From Suillus spraguei (Eukaryota; Basidiomycota; Agaricomycetes; Boletales; Suillaceae): a DNA stretch of 64,000 nucleotides. Positions 59,892-64,000 of this stretch are shown here, piece by piece (the first letter of the stretch is position 1; every line of letters begins with the position of its first letter). Under the pieces are notes generated by a model. That model ran no database searches, was not told the origin of the DNA, and saw only the letters and a program-made list of their open reading frames with translations. Position numbers and translations under genes: made by a program. The DNA is taken from NCBI GenBank assembly GCA_016800925.1, contig JABCPU010000017.1, positions 337,652 through 401,651 of the forward strand, written 5' to 3'.

Positions 59892-60822
59892 ATTCCTCCT
59901 GGCAGGGCTCGCAGGAATGCAAGCCATGGATCGACCACGCGCGTCAAATAACGCAAAGCAATAAACAGAAACGAAGCATGACAATCTCTTTGCCTTGTTT
60001 CTCACGACAACAAATGTCGACTGATCGTGTACTTATTGAACCCACCGCATACCTCACGCTCACCTTTCTGGCATTGGGCTATTTCGTTCTTTCTGTTGCC
60101 TGTTGCCTGTTGCCTGCTGTGTTGTTGTTCTTATTGTTGTCATCGTTGTCATCTTATATTTCCGAGATTGTGCCATTGGATATTTTCGTTTTTGTGGTGT
60201 GACATATTAGTGGCCATCTCTTCGGACTCTTTATTTTTTTGTGTATGTATAACTATTATTGGATGTAACACAATGTGGAATGGATCATAGAATATATCAT
60301 TATCCTTGTGTATACATGATCTCGGGGAGAAGCTCAAGTGAGCGAAGGATCAAGATTCATGTACACTGGCAATTCCGTGGAATTCGTTTGATTGCATATC
60401 GTCTCGCCACTGAGGATGCGAGCGAAGCTCGCATAAAACAGTATGAGCAACTTTGAACTAGCGCAGTGGCTTGACCCGTATGTATTATATCATACTGCAT
60501 ACGCTTGGTATCATATTAATGATGCATGGGGAACAAAACGACAAGGCCGTGACCTGGTATTGCAGAAAAGACATTCCCCATCCAAAAGGACAATAAAGAT
60601 CATCAGAGATGCATGAAGAATAAATCCCCGTGATCGACGAGCAAGAATCGCCCAGCAGGACAACCCATGCGACAAGCTCCGAACTAAATCGCATCAAAAA
60701 AAACGCAAGCAAATAAGCCAAGTCCATTCCAGGCAATAGATACAACAACCAGGCGTACATAAACCGATAGCTTACGACCGTAAATAACCTTTTTCGTCTC
60801 ATTCAGTAGTCTGGGAAATCCA
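59892..60822. other. convergent intergenic region
   Basis: Lies between two genes facing each other, so it should hold both 3' ends. Nothing else was recognised. Confidence 0.45.
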
Positions 60823-61578
60823 TCATTTCTGCTTTCCAGAAGCAGTCTTGGTCGCAGCGCGCTCCGCGACGTGGAGCGAGGTAGCGATATCCTTCCCTAG
60901 TCTCAAGACAATCAAACTAGGGATGACGATCCATATTCTACACCGAAAAGAACAATTATGATGTGATAAACCGATGAAAAACGAACAGACATACCCGTTG
61001 GGTATGATCCAGTATACGATTAGATCGGACATGGTGTTGTGTCCGATGGCACAGAAACCGCAATAGTACTCCTGTGCCCAGTATAAAATCGTTTTAGACA
61101 ACGTCATGGTCACTGCTGCAAACCCGATGAGGGGAGCAGGAGACCAGCCCGAGACGTGTGCCAAGTACACGTATGCGAGATTCATGAGCGTCTCTACGAT
61201 ATTGAGGAAAGCTGAAGGGGAAGTTGGTTAATCAGAGTAATCAAGCGTGAGAGGCACGAACATTGTGCGTTTGTGAATCCATTATTCTCCTCTAGGGCTT
61301 TGGTACCATAAACCTGGTGAAGAGCGCCGATTACAAGATGTGGTTTGTCAGGGAAGTACACTCACAAAATCAATGTTCTGGTATATTTCGTATGGTTTCC
61401 AGATCCAGTGGAGGTCTCCCCCAAGCATGGATCGTGGACTTGCATAATCCATTAATTTGAGAACATGAAGGAAGGGCAAGGATACATACCGCATGAAACA
61501 GTATCCCACATCCCAGAAGATGACAGGTGCAGAGAGGACGAACCAAAGGGTAACCCAAGTATGCGTTTTTACTGCCAT
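60823..61578 (-). CDS. polytopic membrane protein, EXPERA-like
   Basis: Five exons joined in frame give about 180 residues, starting MAVKTHTWVTLWFVLSAPVI at 61578 and ending TKTASGKQK at 60823. Four or five hydrophobic helices alternate with conserved polar pieces: GGDLHWIWKPYEIYQNIDFV, YGTKALEENNGFTNAQ, LNIVETLMNLAYVY, CGFCAIGHNTMSDLIVYWII. The D-x-V-Y-G...N-x-E layout resembles the EXPERA (emopamil-binding/TMEM97) fold, but I am unsure of family membership. The Lys-rich tail could be an ER-retrieval type signal. Introns at the R|P, F|V, Q|S and G|I junctions are canonical and short. Confidence 0.72.
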
Positions 61579-63780
61579 CCTTGTGGAATCTGGATGTACG
61601 TGGTGGTATATGAGAAGGTATGAACTTGCAAATTGCGGCCACGTAGACTGCGACCCGTCGGTATGTAGTACTAACCGTGCGAACTTTCCTTTGTGGATGT
61701 TTGTGTAGGGCCCGCCAGGAGCTCCCCGGATTGTTGACGATGACCATGCACATGAGCAGGCAAGGGTTTCACTTTACGCGATGCCCTGGCAGGTGGAGGT
61801 TCGTGATCAACCTCCACTTCTGTCTCCGTTTGTTCCTCTCCATCTGATATTCGTGTTCGTTTACGACGCGGATGACGGTTGTCGCTTACGCTTTCCATTC
61901 GGGAGATATGTGCTGCAGAGAATACAGGTGTGATCATTAAGAATACGGAGAATGGTGAGAATGGCTGCAGGGGATGGAATTTGAAGAGTATGAAAGGAAA
62001 AACGAATGTCAGTCTTCTGGACTTTCTCGGCCTAGCGCACCTTCGAAACGTGTTAGTGATTGATCGCCACTCGGTTGTGGGCTGCTTTTATCCATGAGGC
62101 GCTCATCCGATGGAGACTGGTGCGGCAAGTCTCCAAGGAATCACGACATTTTCTGCTAGAATGGGTTGTGTAGGTTTCTTTTTGTACCTATTACTTGCGA
62201 TGGCTTTTGATTCTCATTGCCTAGGGTGATCTCTTTGAAGAGCCCAATAAATCATCGTACAACCAGGCAGGCACTGAGCATGTTTTCAGCGAGATAGTAG
62301 AGCGTCTGCCACACATCAGGGATCAGGGTTCATTTCAGTGCTGCCATGACTTGCGGTCTTACCAAATCATATCAACGCAGCTTCCAGCAGGCTTCCCGCC
62401 GGAAGTGGGTCATTCCTTTTGGTCTGCAGCATTGTATTCTCGCGACTACTTGCACTCATAGAGCAGGTTGGACATAGGCATCTGTTTTGCCTCCAGTCGA
62501 CGATTACATTCTGTCGAATAATTCATAGGAGAACTTGAGTTCCATATCGATCCACATCATCGAAGCTATCGCAGCTCCGGCTCACAAGTTCAAGACCTTC
62601 GCGCTACCCTCTCATCCTCATCGATAGTGTCAATGTATGGTTTATTCCAGAATATATGTTCCAGTTTCTATTGGAATAAATTCATAACATATAGCCTGCG
62701 ATGGTAGTATATGTCCAGGGCAATACGATGATGATATCTAATAATGCCTTGCAGCTGGTTTTGGATCGGGTGTACATGAGTCCTCACCCAGTGAACACAT
62801 CTTTTTGAGGTCGCAGATAAAAACGAGGAACACCCTTGCCCTCTGAAGGAAGAACGGACTTATTAGGAATCGAGCAGAGCAAACGTAGTACTCGGTGGTG
62901 TGTCCCTTGTCATGAGAATGTTTCTCATCTTCACAATGGCTCGACATGTTTATCCAGCATTTTCCCCCATGCGACAGGCGCTATCTTGTGGTTCTTGTCA
63001 GCCCACACCCACACCGTACTACACTTCACGGTGCTGCCAATGACCTCGATACGTCTGCACCATTTCCCGTGATCTGGTTTGCTGTCCGATATCTTTTCCC
63101 TTCGTCGGTCCAATAAATGTTCAACTTCGAGTTGATAATATAATGCTGTGATTGCCTCTCGGATGATTTGTCTATTTCAGGTCTGCGACTCTGCCGCGGT
63201 CTCCCCGGGCCAGATACCGTATGGTACTAGAAAAGATGCTGAGTGGAAGAGGGCCTTCAGATTTGCTTGGGTGACATGATTTTTTTGTATCCGAGCTTTG
63301 GGAACCTCTGCATTGTAAGCACACTTTTGAGCAAGCATGAGGCATAAATAAGCTTCAAGGAGTTCATCCTTATTTTCAGCGATGAACCATGTGAGCTTAA
63401 TATGATCACCCATTTCTCGACCTTAGAAAAATCTTTGTCAATATGAAGCTTGGAAAATACAGACTGAATTTCACCTTTGTTTTCTTCCTAAGTTTTGCCT
63501 TGATGAAACCATTGTTACTCAAAAGTTCAACTCTGATGACAGTGGGCCTATTAGGCCCCGCTCGGCAACTAAGTCGGGTTTGTTTTTCGCTGGTTACACG
63601 CCAAAATCACGACCGATCGAACCAAGCAGGTGTTCCCATCAAAACGTCAATTTAACCTGACCAGCGCATGTGCTCGACAAAAAAGTTTGATTTTGATGGT
63701 TAGATTGTGTATCCGCTTGTACTTATCTGTAGCCTCCGTCTAATTTATGAACTCGTCCCTCTCTTTCTGACGACACCTAC
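61579..63780. other. weakly supported region
   Basis: A minus-strand frame of 75 codons (61898-61671) begins MESVSDNRHPRRKRTRISD and is basic, then acidic. It could be a 5' exon of the membrane-protein gene or a separate short gene, but splicing does not bring it into frame. Nothing else was recognised up to 63780. Confidence 0.35.
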
Positions 63781-63928
63781 TATGGAAAATGACAAGGAAA
63801 ACACTGGTCTACTTGCCGAATCTCTTACTCCCGAAGTCCCGAAGACCAAATTGAAGGTGCCAAGTGCAAGCACAAAGACTGTTTGGAAGTCTAATGATGA
63901 GCTTGAATCCCTGAGCTCAGAAACCTGA
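63781..63928 (+). pseudogene. N-terminal fragment resembling SANT/Myb-like transposon-derived protein
   Basis: A short frame starting MENDKENTGLLAESLTPEVP (63781) and containing STKTVWKSNDELESL. The T-V-W-x-S-x-D-E pattern resembles the start of the Myb/SANT-like DNA-binding domain of fungal Harbinger-associated proteins. The frame stops at 63928 before the domain would be complete and the window ends soon after. Either truncated or continued after an intron beyond the window. Confidence 0.35.
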
Positions 63929-64000
63929 CTCCGCTCTGCCAATGAGATATCACCTCCAAGGTAAACTAATGAATAATTGATATGATGGAAGCACCTTGTG

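Noticed and set aside
61671..61898. Extra first exon for the membrane-protein gene
   Set aside because: The only plausible splice puts the downstream Met out of frame, so the link is unsupported.

Overview
The window is nuclear DNA from a filamentous basidiomycete, most likely an Agaricomycete mushroom-forming fungus. Genes are compact and broken by many 48-70 bp GT-AG introns. The proteins are fungal families (ATO/GPR1-type transporter, PIN-like carriers, YAT amino-acid permease, SidF-type N-acyltransferase, Ssz1, Osh-type sterol/PI4P carrier). Two nuclear tRNAs are present and transposons are of fungal pogo type. No bacterial-style operons, CRISPR arrays or viral genes were seen. All gene models below were spliced by eye from reading-frame continuity and splice signals.

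Left arm (1-22 kb), transporter-rich and repeat-rich: an acetate/ammonium transporter (2256-3239, -), PIN-like carrier copy 1 (5945-7817, -), a block of decayed DNA transposons (9.6-13.8 kb) holding one 2.6-kb inverted-repeat element, PIN-like carrier copy 2 (14903-16747, -) and an amino-acid permease (19477-21580, -). Both PIN copies and the ATO gene carry signs of frame damage. Long stretches here hold nothing recognisable.

Middle (22-34 kb): an ankyrin-PH-ORD oxysterol-binding protein (22157-26152, +), two tandem BTB/POZ paralogues (26634-27536 and 29697-30554, +), an intron-containing elongator tRNA-Met (30626-30729, -), cytosine deaminase (30861-31522, +) and the ribosome-associated Hsp70-like Ssz1 (31604-33666, -).

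Mobile island (34.16-39.93 kb): a second copy of the inverted-repeat element, split by a nearly pristine 3,051-bp pogo-like transposon whose 837-codon transposase is open. Both copies of the host element carry a five-unit, ~149-bp-period tandem array. Read on the minus strand, each unit looks like a degenerate tRNA with Pol III A box, anticodon-like loop, B box and a downstream T-run. This is the most unusual structure in the window.

Right arm (40-64 kb), dense housekeeping genes: siderophore-type N-acyltransferase (40268-41666, +), ubiquitin protease Ubp14/USP5 (41915-45140, +), an F-box protein (45810-47363, +), a 101-residue hypothetical protein (48861-49377, -), glycyl-tRNA synthetase with an apparent mitochondrial leader (51159-53749, -), a bestrophin-family channel (54293-56455, +), initiator tRNA-Met (57249-57320, +), a C2H2 zinc-finger protein (58102-59891, +), a polytopic membrane protein (60823-61578, -) and a short SANT-like fragment at the edge. 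Four introns in three genes start with GC rather than GT. The genes do not form one pathway; this is an ordinary chromosome arm with one transposon island.
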